Source: JASMTM01 sp046483075
Lineage (GTDB): Bacteria; Thermotogota; Thermotogae; Petrotogales; Kosmotogaceae
Length of the DNA: 64,000 nucleotides
Direction of reading: 5' to 3'
NCBI GenBank assembly: GCA_046483075.1
Contig: JAWODV010000029.1
Span: 50,997-114,996, forward strand
Shown here piece after piece: positions 7,258 to 16,160 of this stretch. The notes under the pieces are model-generated. The model was not told the origin of the DNA and did no database searches. It worked only from the letters and a program-made list of their open reading frames with translations. The position numbers and the translations under genes were made by a program. Within the stretch, counting starts at the first letter, position 1. Each line of letters starts with the position of its first letter.

Positions 7258-9327
7258 CTATTTGTTTTCTTCTTCACGTTCACGCTCAACAACAATTTTC
7301 TGCTGTACATCTGAAGGTGTTTCTTGATACCCGCTGAACTTCATTGTGAAGTAGCCTCTGCCACTTGTTAGTGAATTAAGTTTGCTTGAGAAGTCAAGCA
7401 TCTCAGATAAAGGAACCTGAGCACTAATTTTACTCAGACCCTTGCCCTGGGGTTCCATTCCGAGAGGTCTACCTCTTCTTGATGTAACTTCTCCCATTAC
7501 ATCACCAGCATTATCATCGGGAACAAATATCTCAGCTTCCATAATGGGTTCTAAAATAACCGGGTCTGCCTTTTTCATACCATCTTTAAAAGCATGTATA
7601 GCTGCAATCTGGAAACTCATATCTGAAGAGTCAACATCATGGTATGAACCGTAAACAAGTTTCACCCTAACATCAACGACAGGATATCCTGCAATTACTC
7701 CGCTTTTCATCGCTTCTTTTATTCCCTTCTCAACTGCAGGAATATAGTTTTTAGGAATAACACCACCTACTATCTTATCCACAAACTCAAAACTCTGTCC
7801 TCTTTCCAGTGGCTCGATTTCCATTTCAACATGTCCATATTGTCCATGTCCTCCAGTTTGTTTCTTGTGTTTGTATTCTGCTGTTACCTTTTTCTTCAAA
7901 GTTTCTCTGTAGGCTATTTTAGGTTTTCCGACTTCAACGTCAACAGAGAACAATTTTTTCAATCTTTCAACCATCACATCAAGATGAATGCCACCAAGTC
8001 CTGAAATAACAGTTTCCCCTGTTTCTGCATCATGTTCCCAGCTAAAAGTAGGATCGGATTCTGAAAGTCTCGAAAGTCCATTACTAATTTTGTCAATGTC
8101 AGATTTCGTCTTTGCTTGAATTGAACGAGAGAGCATGGGTTCAGGAAGTACTGGTGAAACAATCTTGAGTGGTCTATCTTTGTGTGTAAGCGTATCAGTA
8201 ACTTTACTCTTCTTGAGTTTTGCAAATTTTATGATATCTCCAACAGATGCTTCTTTTATCTCTTCATCTTCACCACCTGTTGTAATTTGTATGTGACTTG
8301 CTTTTTCTGTCGAATCTTCATTAACAACCAGGAAGTTTTCTCCCTGTGAAACAGAACCTGACATCACTTTTACAAACGTTAATTTACCAACGAATGGGTC
8401 CACAATTGCCTTGAAAACATATCCTACAAAGGGCTCTTCTCCAGTAAATTTAACTTTAATTTTCTCTCCGCTGGATAACTCTGCATCAAGTTCATCTGCT
8501 TCAGATGGAGTTTTTCCAAAATCAACCAAAACATTTAATAGTGGATCTGCTCCTATGTTTCTTTCAGCCGAGCCAAATGTTATTGGAATTATCTGGTTAT
8601 TAATAAATGCTTTCCTTAACGTATCTTTCAGCTCATTCTGTGTGATCTCTTCTCCTTCAAAATACTTTTCCATAAGCTCTTCATCGTTTTCTATAATATC
8701 TTCAATCATCTTTGTTCTTGCTTCTTCCACTTGATCAGATATATCTGAAGGAATTTCTTCAACGTTGTATTTTCCAGTTTCACCCTCATAAATATAAGCT
8801 TTCTTATCGATCAAATCAACGATACCTTTAAAATTCTCAGCTTTTCCTATAGGTAGCTGAAGCAATACAGGGGTTCTTTCAAAGGCTGCTTGTATTTCAT
8901 CAAGTACTTCTTCATATTCAGCTCGTTCTTTGTCAAACATATTGAAGAAAACAATAAGACCTTTCCCCATGTCCTTTGCTAGTGTTCCAAATCTTCCCGC
9001 CTGCACTTCCAGACCTGCGGTGGAGTTGATTACAACTACTGCATTCTCAGAAGCAAAAATTCCATTTGCAACAGCTGCCTGAAAATCTGACATTCCAGGT
9101 GTATCGATAATATTTATTCTCTTACCCTTTTTCGTGAGTCCTGTCACTCCCAGTGAAAAACTTGCACTTCTTTCCTTTTCAATTTTCTCTGAATCGGTTA
9201 ATCTTATACCACTTTTTTCTACAAGATTTTCTGTCAACAGTAAAGTATCAACAAGATGAGTTTTACCGCAGCCATGGTGCCCAATAAAAACTACATTTCT
9301 CTTCTCGTTAACAGGAATATTTTCCAT
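7258..9327 (-). CDS. EF-G-like translation GTPase (second EF-G paralogue, EF-G-2 type)
   Basis: The 689-residue protein has all five EF-G domains: the GTPase domain at about 1-260, a beta-barrel, and domains III-V including TGGHGQYGHVEMEIEP and a C-terminal SRRGRPLGMEPQGKG. It differs from standard EF-G in the catalytic core. The P-loop is GHHGCGKT, the switch I RGITI is replaced by EKERSASFSLGV, and the DTPGH motif is DTPGMSD, so the GTPase-activating histidine is a methionine. The NKxD box reads NMFDKE. These changes match the EF-G-2 subgroup, whose role is unclear. It is probably not the housekeeping EF-G. The start ATG has GGAGGTG at good spacing, and the gene follows the NAGPA gene by 18 bases. 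Confidence 0.85.
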   Translation of the reverse strand: MENIPVNEKRNVVFIGHHGCGKTHLVDTLLLTENLVEKSGIRLTDSEKIEKERSASFSLGVTGLTKKGKRINIIDTPGMSDFQAAVANGIFASENAVVVINSTAGLEVQAGRFGTLAKDMGKGLIVFFNMFDKERAEYEEVLDEIQAAFERTPVLLQLPIGKAENFKGIVDLIDKKAYIYEGETGKYNVEEIPSDISDQVEEARTKMIEDIIENDEELMEKYFEGEEITQNELKDTLRKAFINNQIIPITFGSAERNIGADPLLNVLVDFGKTPSEADELDAELSSGEKIKVKFTGEEPFVGYVFKAIVDPFVGKLTFVKVMSGSVSQGENFLVVNEDSTEKASHIQITTGGEDEEIKEASVGDIIKFAKLKKSKVTDTLTHKDRPLKIVSPVLPEPMLSRSIQAKTKSDIDKISNGLSRLSESDPTFSWEHDAETGETVISGLGGIHLDVMVERLKKLFSVDVEVGKPKIAYRETLKKKVTAEYKHKKQTGGHGQYGHVEMEIEPLERGQSFEFVDKIVGGVIPKNYIPAVEKGIKEAMKSGVIAGYPVVDVRVKLVYGSYHDVDSSDMSFQIAAIHAFKDGMKKADPVILEPIMEAEIFVPDDNAGDVMGEVTSRRGRPLGMEPQGKGLSKISAQVPLSEMLDFSSKLNSLTSGRGYFTMKFSGYQETPSDVQQKIVVEREREEENK

Positions 9328-9345
9328 TGATTACACCTCCAAATA

Positions 9346-11022
9346 CTATTTGCTATCAATTGTTATTGCGATTGGTATTACCGGCTCTCCTGATGCAGGA
9401 CTGTTATATAACTCTCCTTCTACTACAAGAGCCGTAGAGCGTCCTCCGTCCAAACACATTAAATTTCTGAAATTTTTATTCGAAAAAAACTCTATCATTT
9501 CTTCAAAAGTTAAACCATAGCTCTGTGTCTGATAACCATCAACCACTATAAAAACAATTTTACCCGCATTTGTTTCCCCAACTAGCGTTCTGGGAGCTCT
9601 AGCGTCAAGAATAGATGTGCTATAAAAATTTCGCTCAAAGCTTGCAATAACTTTATTATTGTAGATGATCATTGGACCACTTTCTACAGCAAACTCAAAA
9701 TCTCCTTCAACAGTACTGAAAATATCAAGTTTTATTTTATCACCGGGGCCTATATCTCCTAATTTTTGTTGGCCTGCGGGAGACGTAACAATCATCGTAG
9801 TGTTTTCTACTACCCTTTCTTTGTATTCAGTATGAGTTACTATGTCATTTGAAAAAGTTATGTATTTGTATTCATCATAATAAGGAACTTTGCCATTAAA
9901 TTCATCGTTATAAACAATAATTCCTCCACGATATGGTGTATTAACTCCGTTCACTATTGCTTTCCTGTTATTCACTTCAATAATATACTCCAGATCAATC
10001 CTGCCTATCTCATATTCACCATTAAGCTTGTAAAAAAGTGGTCGATCATTTGAAGGGAGACTCAATACCCTATTATTCTTTATCACCAATCCAACAGGAT
10101 AATTTGTACCCGGATCGTAATATCCACCATTGATTACAGCAAAGGTTTTTCTGCCTCCAAAAGATGTGATTCTGTTAGTTGAAGGAATACCATTATCAGC
10201 AATTTCAAGATCGATTTCCACCATTAAAGGGTCAAGTTCGAGCATCGTGAGAGCAATTTTTCTGGAACCTATATAATCTTCTATAACGTTGAGTTTATAA
10301 CCTTCACCAGTTTGATTTATAATTGTATTCCCGGAATTTTGTTCACCCTTTATAATAAATCTATTGCCATTCTTCAGTATGTGCAAATTCTCCGATTCTT
10401 CATACCACTTAGCAACCAGTTTTATATATTCCTGACCTTTATAGATTTCAACATCATCTGGATTGGAAATAATGAAGGTTTTTGCTGGTTTAATAGTTAT
10501 TACAGCAGAATTATTGTCAGTTATCCAAAAATCAAATTCATCTGTATAAAGCTCATTATTAAATTCCAGTACTATCTCATTGTTATTTTTTTCAATGTTG
10601 ACCAGTTCAGGATAATAATCATACAAAATCAGCAAACCGTCTTTTGTATATGAATTTATAGAAAGCAATCTATCAAGAAGGTCAACAGATAAATAATAAC
10701 TCTGTCCTTTTCTAATTACTGCATTATTATATTTTTGTCCAAATTCTACGTATACCTCTCCATTTTCAGGATATAGTGTTACTATGAGATCATTTGGAAA
10801 TATCGCCAGTGCTTCTTTACCATCATTTGACCTTGAAATCCATGACTCCTCATACATATTCAATATTCTTCCTATATCCACAAAGAGACCAAAAGAATTT
10901 TGTATGTACGCATCCTCAAATCGCTTACTATCTCCTGATAAATGACAGATAAGTTCATTTGAACCTAATGCAAGGGTAATCAATAATACTATGCCTAAAA
11001 TTAGCCAATTTTTTTTATACAT
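9346..11022 (-). CDS. Exported protein with a phosphodiester glycosidase (NAGPA) domain
   Basis: The 558-residue protein begins with a signal peptide (WLILGIVLLITLALGSN). Residues about 30-240 are beta-rich, with a copper-amine-oxidase-N-like stretch (GQSYYLSVDLLDRLLS). The C-terminal part, from about 250 on, is a NAGPA domain: VINGGYYDPGTNYPVGLV, GGIIVYND, ESGPMII, ARAPRTLVGET, IVFIVVDGYQ and MCLDGGRSTALVVEG. Relatives remove GlcNAc from phosphodiesters or act on cell-wall polymers and exopolysaccharide. A periplasmic or surface role is inferred. It is placed between pyrimidine nucleoside phosphorylase and the EF-G-like gene, which gives no functional clue. Confidence 0.85.
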   Translation of the reverse strand: MYKKNWLILGIVLLITLALGSNELICHLSGDSKRFEDAYIQNSFGLFVDIGRILNMYEESWISRSNDGKEALAIFPNDLIVTLYPENGEVYVEFGQKYNNAVIRKGQSYYLSVDLLDRLLSINSYTKDGLLILYDYYPELVNIEKNNNEIVLEFNNELYTDEFDFWITDNNSAVITIKPAKTFIISNPDDVEIYKGQEYIKLVAKWYEESENLHILKNGNRFIIKGEQNSGNTIINQTGEGYKLNVIEDYIGSRKIALTMLELDPLMVEIDLEIADNGIPSTNRITSFGGRKTFAVINGGYYDPGTNYPVGLVIKNNRVLSLPSNDRPLFYKLNGEYEIGRIDLEYIIEVNNRKAIVNGVNTPYRGGIIVYNDEFNGKVPYYDEYKYITFSNDIVTHTEYKERVVENTTMIVTSPAGQQKLGDIGPGDKIKLDIFSTVEGDFEFAVESGPMIIYNNKVIASFERNFYSTSILDARAPRTLVGETNAGKIVFIVVDGYQTQSYGLTFEEMIEFFSNKNFRNLMCLDGGRSTALVVEGELYNSPASGEPVIPIAITIDSK

Positions 11023-11034
11023 CTATTATCCACC

Positions 11035-12336
11035 TTAATATATTTTATAAATCAATTTTTGTGATTCAACTTTCCTGTTAGATATTTCAAAAGAATCTTC
11101 AATCAATTTTGCTGATTCAATATATTTTTCTTTGTCATTAAAAAACACTGTTGCCAAACAACCACCTTTATTAACGTAGTTTCCTATCCTTTTTTCAACT
11201 ATTATTCCAACTGATGGATCAATACTGTCTTCCTTCTTAGAACGACCCGCACCCAGCAACATCGACGCATGTCCTATGTTTTCAGTCTGAACACCGTTAA
11301 CGTAGCCCGATTTATCGGAACGTATATATTCTTTATATTTTGCTAATGGAAGCACTTCTGCTCCCTTACTCCTTATATTAGGTGTACCGCTCTGTGCAAT
11401 AACGAATTCTTCAAATTTTTGCAGTGCTTCTCCAGATCTTATTACATTATCAACCATTTCATCTGCTTTATCTTTTTCTATGTTTTTTGCAAGTTGAATT
11501 ATCTTTGAAGAAATGACTCTGCATATTTCATTCAAATCTTCAGGTCCCTTACCTTTTAATGCATCAATAGCTTCTTTCACTTCAAGTGAATTGCCTACAG
11601 CTTTGCCAAGGGGCTGATTCATGTCACTTACAATAGCTCCCATAATCCTTCCATGCCTTTTTCCAATATCTATCATTGCTTCTGCTAATACCATCGCTTC
11701 TGAAACATCTTTCATAAATGCTCCATTCCCTGTTTTAACATCAAGTATTATTAAATCCGATCCAATCGAAAGCTTCTTGCTCATGATGCTGGAAGCTATC
11801 AACGATATTTCATCTACTGTAGCAGTAACATCTCTTAATGCATAAAGCTTTTTATCTGCGGGAGCAATTTTTCCAGTCTGACCAACTATAGCTATGCCGT
11901 TCTTTTTAACAATATCTATAAATACGTCTTCACTCAAAGACGTTTTAAATCCAGGTATCGATTCTAATTTGTCGACAGTCCCTCCGGTATGACCCAATCC
12001 TCTACCAGAAAGTTTTGCAAAAGTAAGACCCAAAGCTGCTATGATAGGACCCATTACAAGTGTTACCTTATCACCTACACCACCAGTTGAATGTTTGTCC
12101 ACTTTTATGCCATCAAGTTTATCGAGATTGATTTTATCACCTGATTCAACCATAGCTTCAGTTAGATCATATCTTTCTCGAGGTGATAAATGATTAAAAT
12201 AAATAGCCATTAACCATGCAGAAACCTGATAATCGGGGATTTTGCCTTCTACATAACCATTAATAATTTCTGTTAATTCTTCTTTAGAATTTTCCGCGTT
12301 ATCGCGTTTTTTCTTAATTAAGTCGTACATTCTCAC
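11035..12336 (-). CDS. pdp: Pyrimidine-nucleoside phosphorylase
   Basis: The enzyme splits uridine, thymidine or deoxyuridine with phosphate into base and (deoxy)ribose-1-phosphate. The 433 residues match the thymidine/pyrimidine nucleoside phosphorylase family. Seen: the phosphate-binding KHSTGGVGDK near residue 80, KLSGRGLGHTGGT, DKLESIPGF, and the dimer-forming N-terminal helices. The GTG start overlaps the stop of the upstream histidine kinase gene by 4 bp; ATG 12330 is an alternative start. Together with cytidine deaminase, uridine kinase and the nucleoside importer elsewhere in the window it completes a pyrimidine salvage route. Confidence 0.93.
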   Translation of the reverse strand: MRMYDLIKKKRDNAENSKEELTEIINGYVEGKIPDYQVSAWLMAIYFNHLSPRERYDLTEAMVESGDKINLDKLDGIKVDKHSTGGVGDKVTLVMGPIIAALGLTFAKLSGRGLGHTGGTVDKLESIPGFKTSLSEDVFIDIVKKNGIAIVGQTGKIAPADKKLYALRDVTATVDEISLIASSIMSKKLSIGSDLIILDVKTGNGAFMKDVSEAMVLAEAMIDIGKRHGRIMGAIVSDMNQPLGKAVGNSLEVKEAIDALKGKGPEDLNEICRVISSKIIQLAKNIEKDKADEMVDNVIRSGEALQKFEEFVIAQSGTPNIRSKGAEVLPLAKYKEYIRSDKSGYVNGVQTENIGHASMLLGAGRSKKEDSIDPSVGIIVEKRIGNYVNKGGCLATVFFNDKEKYIESAKLIEDSFEISNRKVESQKLIYKIY

Positions 12337-13586
12337 GATAGCACCTTCTTCAATGGTAGTTTGACAGTAAATATTGTGCCTTTACCAAACTCACTTTCCA
12401 TATTTACTTTTCCATTATGCTTTTCGGTTATAAAACGCACTATTGCCAATCCCAATCCAGTGCCTCCCATACTCCGTGAGCGAGCTTTGTCAACTCTAAA
12501 AAATCTATTAAATACTCTTTCCTTTGCTTCTTTTGGAATTCCTATTCCTGTATCTTCGACCTGTATTATGGCATTTTCTTCATCAACCCAGGTCCTTATC
12601 CTGACTCTCTTCTCGCCATGTTCCTTTATTGTAGTATACTTTATTGCATTATCTGTCAAATTCAGTAATAACTGCACCAATCTATCAAAATCTCCCACTA
12701 TGGTAATGTCATCTCTGGAATCATAAACCAGCTCAACACCCGATTCTTCAGCTAATGGCTCAATTATTTCATTTACATACTCAAGAATTTCATCGAGATT
12801 AACATCTTCCATATTGAAATCTGAACTACCTGACTCCAATTTTTCAAGATCAAGCAGATCATTTATTAGACGTGTCATTCGACCTGACTCTTTCTCAATA
12901 ATGTTGACAAATTGCTTTACAACACCACTCTCATCACCAAGATCCATATCCATTAGCGTTTCTGCATAACCATGAATAGAAGTTAAGGGTGTTTTCAACT
13001 CATGAGAAACATTTGAGATAAATTCCCTTCTCATCTCATCAATTTCCCTTTCCTTTGTGACATCTCTCAACAGAATCATATAATTGTTTTCATCTCCATA
13101 AATAACCGGAATAATCTGACATTCATAATGCCTTCTTTTTGGCAGAAAAATAACAATCTCTGCTTTCTGAGTTTCGTCATTTTTAATTACTTCATCAAGT
13201 AAATCAGTAATGTTGTAATTATCAATAACTTCACTAATTTTTCTATCCATCGTTTCGGGACTTTTAGAAATTTTTTCTGCTGCTTTATTGAAATAATTTA
13301 CTTTCCCATCTTCGTTAACTATGAACAAAGCTTCACCAAGGTTGTTCAATACCAATGAAAAGTATTCAAGTCTCCTCTTTATCAGGTCTATTTCACGATT
13401 TTTCGCAGCAAATTTCTTTCTTAATTGATGATAAATATAAATCGGTTCAGAGTTTTCAGGGATATCAAGAAGTTTTGCATACCTTTTTCTTGCTTTATTA
13501 TAAACAGATAATTTATTTTTCAAAGTGAAAAACGCATATAATAGCAGCGCTGATAGCGCTGCTAATATTATTACCAGAATGTACAA
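12333..13586 (-). CDS. PhoR-like membrane sensor histidine kinase
   Basis: The 417-residue kinase has an N-terminal membrane helix (YILVIILAALSALLLYAFF) and a PAS domain at about residues 75-175. HisKA follows, with phosphoacceptor His in NVSHELKTPL, then HATPase_c: LTDNAIKYT (N box), VEDTGIGIP (G1), NRFFRVDKARSR (F box) and GGTGLGLAIV (G2). The start is TTG at 13586, 5 bases after the response regulator stop; no in-frame ATG lies near. It has no large extracytoplasmic sensor domain, so the signal is probably sensed through the membrane, the PAS domain or partners. It pairs with the PhoB-type regulator directly upstream. Confidence 0.92.
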   Translation of the reverse strand: MYILVIILAALSALLLYAFFTLKNKLSVYNKARKRYAKLLDIPENSEPIYIYHQLRKKFAAKNREIDLIKRRLEYFSLVLNNLGEALFIVNEDGKVNYFNKAAEKISKSPETMDRKISEVIDNYNITDLLDEVIKNDETQKAEIVIFLPKRRHYECQIIPVIYGDENNYMILLRDVTKEREIDEMRREFISNVSHELKTPLTSIHGYAETLMDMDLGDESGVVKQFVNIIEKESGRMTRLINDLLDLEKLESGSSDFNMEDVNLDEILEYVNEIIEPLAEESGVELVYDSRDDITIVGDFDRLVQLLLNLTDNAIKYTTIKEHGEKRVRIRTWVDEENAIIQVEDTGIGIPKEAKERVFNRFFRVDKARSRSMGGTGLGLAIVRFITEKHNGKVNMESEFGKGTIFTVKLPLKKVLS

Positions 13587-13591
13587 TGTAA

Positions 13592-14311
13592 TTATTCTTC
13601 CTTTCCAGGATCTCTAAACTTGTATCCCTTTCCTCTCACAGTAATAATGTATCTTGGATTTGATGGGTCTTCTTCAATCTTCGTTCTGAGTCTTCTTATA
13701 TGCACGTCAACCGTTCTCGTATCTCCATAATAATCATATCCCCACAATTTATCAAGTAATACATCTCTGCTAAAAACTTTTCCCTCGTTCTCTGCAAGGA
13801 ACCTGAGCAATTCAAACTCTAAAGGAGTTAAACTAACAAGCTTTCCTCTAACCCTGACCTCATATTTTTCTGTATCTATTTCCAGATCCCGTGCTGTAAT
13901 TTTCTTTGGTCTCTCTTCTTTTGCCTGAACACTTTGCTGGATTCTTCTAAAAACTGCCCTAATTCTCGCAAGTACCTCTCTAACACTAAAAGGCTTTGTA
14001 ATATAATCATCAGCTCCAAGTTCAAGCCCAAGAACTTTATCAAACTCCTCGCTCTTGGCACTTAAAAATATTACTGGTGTTCTTCGATACTTTTCCATTC
14101 CCCTCAATGTTCTAACCAGTTCAAAACCATCCATTCTGGGTAACATGATATCTACGATAAACATATCAATGTCACTATCCTTGGCTATTTTCAAGGCTTC
14201 TTCCGCATCATAAGCTTTTAGAATATCGTAGCCTTCTTTTTTCAAGTTGAATGTCAGCAACTCTACTATTGAAGGTTCGTCATCGATTACAAGAATATTT
14301 TTCTTTGCCAT
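13592..14311 (-). CDS. PhoB/OmpR-type response regulator
   Basis: The 239-residue regulator starts at ATG 14311, which has AAGGAG at a good distance; the GTG three codons earlier is inside that site. The receiver domain shows IDDEPS, the phosphoacceptor aspartate in FIVDIMLPRMDG, LSAKSE and the lysine in ITKPF. The C-terminal winged helix (from about residue 135) shows LTPLEFELLRFL and RTVDVHIRRLRTKIE, then VRGKGYKF. It forms a two-component pair with the downstream kinase. Phosphate limitation is the usual input for close relatives, but no pst or pho genes are here, so the signal is not established. Confidence 0.92.
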   Translation of the reverse strand: MAKKNILVIDDEPSIVELLTFNLKKEGYDILKAYDAEEALKIAKDSDIDMFIVDIMLPRMDGFELVRTLRGMEKYRRTPVIFLSAKSEEFDKVLGLELGADDYITKPFSVREVLARIRAVFRRIQQSVQAKEERPKKITARDLEIDTEKYEVRVRGKLVSLTPLEFELLRFLAENEGKVFSRDVLLDKLWGYDYYGDTRTVDVHIRRLRTKIEEDPSNPRYIITVRGKGYKFRDPGKEE

Positions 14312-14316
14312 TTTCT

Positions 14317-15762
14317 TCACTCCTTCCTTAATGAATTAATGCGCTCAGCATATTTTAATAAAAACCTATCAACTCTTTCTCCTTTTTCAAAAATATCTAC
14401 TAACTCTTCGGTTGCATCACGATTCAGATTGGCTATACTGTATTGCACTACTGATTCCTTAATACCTTCGAACATCGTCTTCACATCAGTTAAAGTATTC
14501 AATTTCTTTCTTAGTGCTTTTTCTATACTTTTTAATTCTTTTATACCGGTCATTGGTTTACTATCAAAGGCTGTTCCGGGTTTTGGTATCAACGGATTCA
14601 AACTAACTATTATCTTTTTATAACCCATTTTCTTTGCTTTCTTAACAAGACTAACAATACCCTCTCTATCATCTTCTCTTTCAAAAACAGCTCCATAAAC
14701 AAAATATAACTTTACAACTTCAAAACCTGTTTTTATTCCTAAATTCAATGCATCTTCGATGTGATCTAAATTTATACCTTTCGAGAACAAATTCCTAATT
14801 CTTTGACTTCCACCTTCAGGTGCAATAGTAAACTGATTTTGCCCACCCTTTTTCAATGTTTTTAATAAACGTTCAGTAATCGAATCTGCTCGTAATGATG
14901 AAAATGAAGGAGCTATTTCATATTTTTCTATTAAGTCAAGCAGTTGTTCAAGATAGGGATAATCAGTCACAGTTGAAGCAATAAAACCAATTTTATTCGT
15001 CATCTTAATGAAATTACTGATAATTTTATCAATTTGCTCCATTGAAGCAAAACGAGCTTTTCCAAAAGAATATCCTACTGAACAAAACTTGCATTTTCTA
15101 TCACATCCTCTGCCAATCTCTATTAGCAACCTATTAGAAAACGTTGAATAAGCAGAGAGAAAACTGCTTTTTGAGAGATTGTTGTTAATTGCTGGATTTG
15201 CAGAATCAAATTCCGATAATTTTTCAATAATTTCTTGTCTGCTAAAAGAACTTTTCAAAGACCAAAATGTTTCTAGAAAAGATTGTTCAAGATCACCTTT
15301 GTAAATGAAATCTGCTATACTGTCAAATAGAGAAGGATTAATATACGTCAGTGCTCCGCCAACTATGATAACTGGATGATATGGATTTCGTTTTTCCTTC
15401 TTAAGAGGAATCTTAAAACTCATCAAAATATCTATAAAATTTAGTACGTCAGTTTCATAATGAATACTAAAAGCCCATATTCTGAATTCATCAAGCCTCT
15501 TTAATGAATCCACTGAGAAAAACCTTTTAAAAGACCTCTCGTAAAAAAATCTTTCACAGCTAATATTACTAGCTTGATTAAATCTCCTAAACAATTCATG
15601 AAACGATAAACTAGAACTTGCTATTGGATATGAGTTTGGATAAATCAGAGCTGTTGCCAAATCTCCTGAATATTGAATAACATCTACAAATTGTTCAGCT
15701 TCTTTGTATTTCGAAACTAACTGGTATTCTTTCCAGGCCTTTTCTTCTCTAGGCCTCCTCAC
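14317..15762 (-). CDS. Radical SAM protein with degenerate B12-binding-like N-terminus
   Basis: The 481-residue protein carries the radical SAM cluster motif GRGCDRKCKFC (CxxxCxxC) near residue 225, preceded by a Rossmann-like region with VIIVGGALTYINPSLF. That region resembles the cobalamin-binding fold of COG1032 proteins but shows no DxHxxG motif. Later motifs are FTIAPEGGSQRIRN and KLYFVYGA. The substrate is unknown. The GTG start overlaps the hotdog gene stop by 4 bp and has GGGAG 9 bases upstream. Its place between a hotdog protein and the two-component pair gives no clear pathway. Confidence is high for the superfamily, none for the reaction. Confidence 0.8.
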   Translation of the reverse strand: MRRPREEKAWKEYQLVSKYKEAEQFVDVIQYSGDLATALIYPNSYPIASSSLSFHELFRRFNQASNISCERFFYERSFKRFFSVDSLKRLDEFRIWAFSIHYETDVLNFIDILMSFKIPLKKEKRNPYHPVIIVGGALTYINPSLFDSIADFIYKGDLEQSFLETFWSLKSSFSRQEIIEKLSEFDSANPAINNNLSKSSFLSAYSTFSNRLLIEIGRGCDRKCKFCSVGYSFGKARFASMEQIDKIISNFIKMTNKIGFIASTVTDYPYLEQLLDLIEKYEIAPSFSSLRADSITERLLKTLKKGGQNQFTIAPEGGSQRIRNLFSKGINLDHIEDALNLGIKTGFEVVKLYFVYGAVFEREDDREGIVSLVKKAKKMGYKKIIVSLNPLIPKPGTAFDSKPMTGIKELKSIEKALRKKLNTLTDVKTMFEGIKESVVQYSIANLNRDATEELVDIFEKGERVDRFLLKYAERINSLRKE

Positions 15763-16160
15763 TCAATCATTCTCCCAAAATGTTCCATTGTTACAGCAAC
15801 TCTTTCCAAACTAAAGGTTGCAATATTTTTGTTGTTTTGTTTTGCATTGCCTGTAAAATATATTCTACTGTTGTTAGCTTCATTAATTCTTAACTCTACA
15901 ATAAGTTCTTCATTTAATTTTGCTGGATTTTTATGTTCAACTTCAGATCTAGAAACAACAAAAATAGTGTTTTCATCTCTATAGTCTGATAACATCTCCA
16001 GTGAACACTTAAAAACTAGTTTCATTAAACCGCTTGTCGAAAGTAAATCAAAAACTACTATACTTGAATATTCTTCCCATCTTAATTCCGGTTCATCGAT
16101 ATTTAGTGTAAAACTTTCAATCCTATTTTCAAGATTTTTCAGTTTCTCCATTACTATCAT
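15759..16160 (-). CDS. Small hotdog-like protein, possible thioesterase
   Basis: About 133 residues if started at ATG 16160; ATG 16151 is equally possible, and both lie inside the 3' end of ftsH. The pattern ends in SRSEVEHKNPAKLNEELIVELRINEANN and KQNNKNIATFSLERVAV. This resembles hotdog thioesterases of the FlK-like group, where a helix is followed by long antiparallel strands. The usual catalytic Thr/Glu/His set cannot be assigned with confidence. Reading frame and overlap with both neighbours suggest translation coupled to ftsH. Confidence 0.6.
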   Translation of the reverse strand: MIVMEKLKNLENRIESFTLNIDEPELRWEEYSSIVVFDLLSTSGLMKLVFKCSLEMLSDYRDENTIFVVSRSEVEHKNPAKLNEELIVELRINEANNSRIYFTGNAKQNNKNIATFSLERVAVTMEHFGRMIE

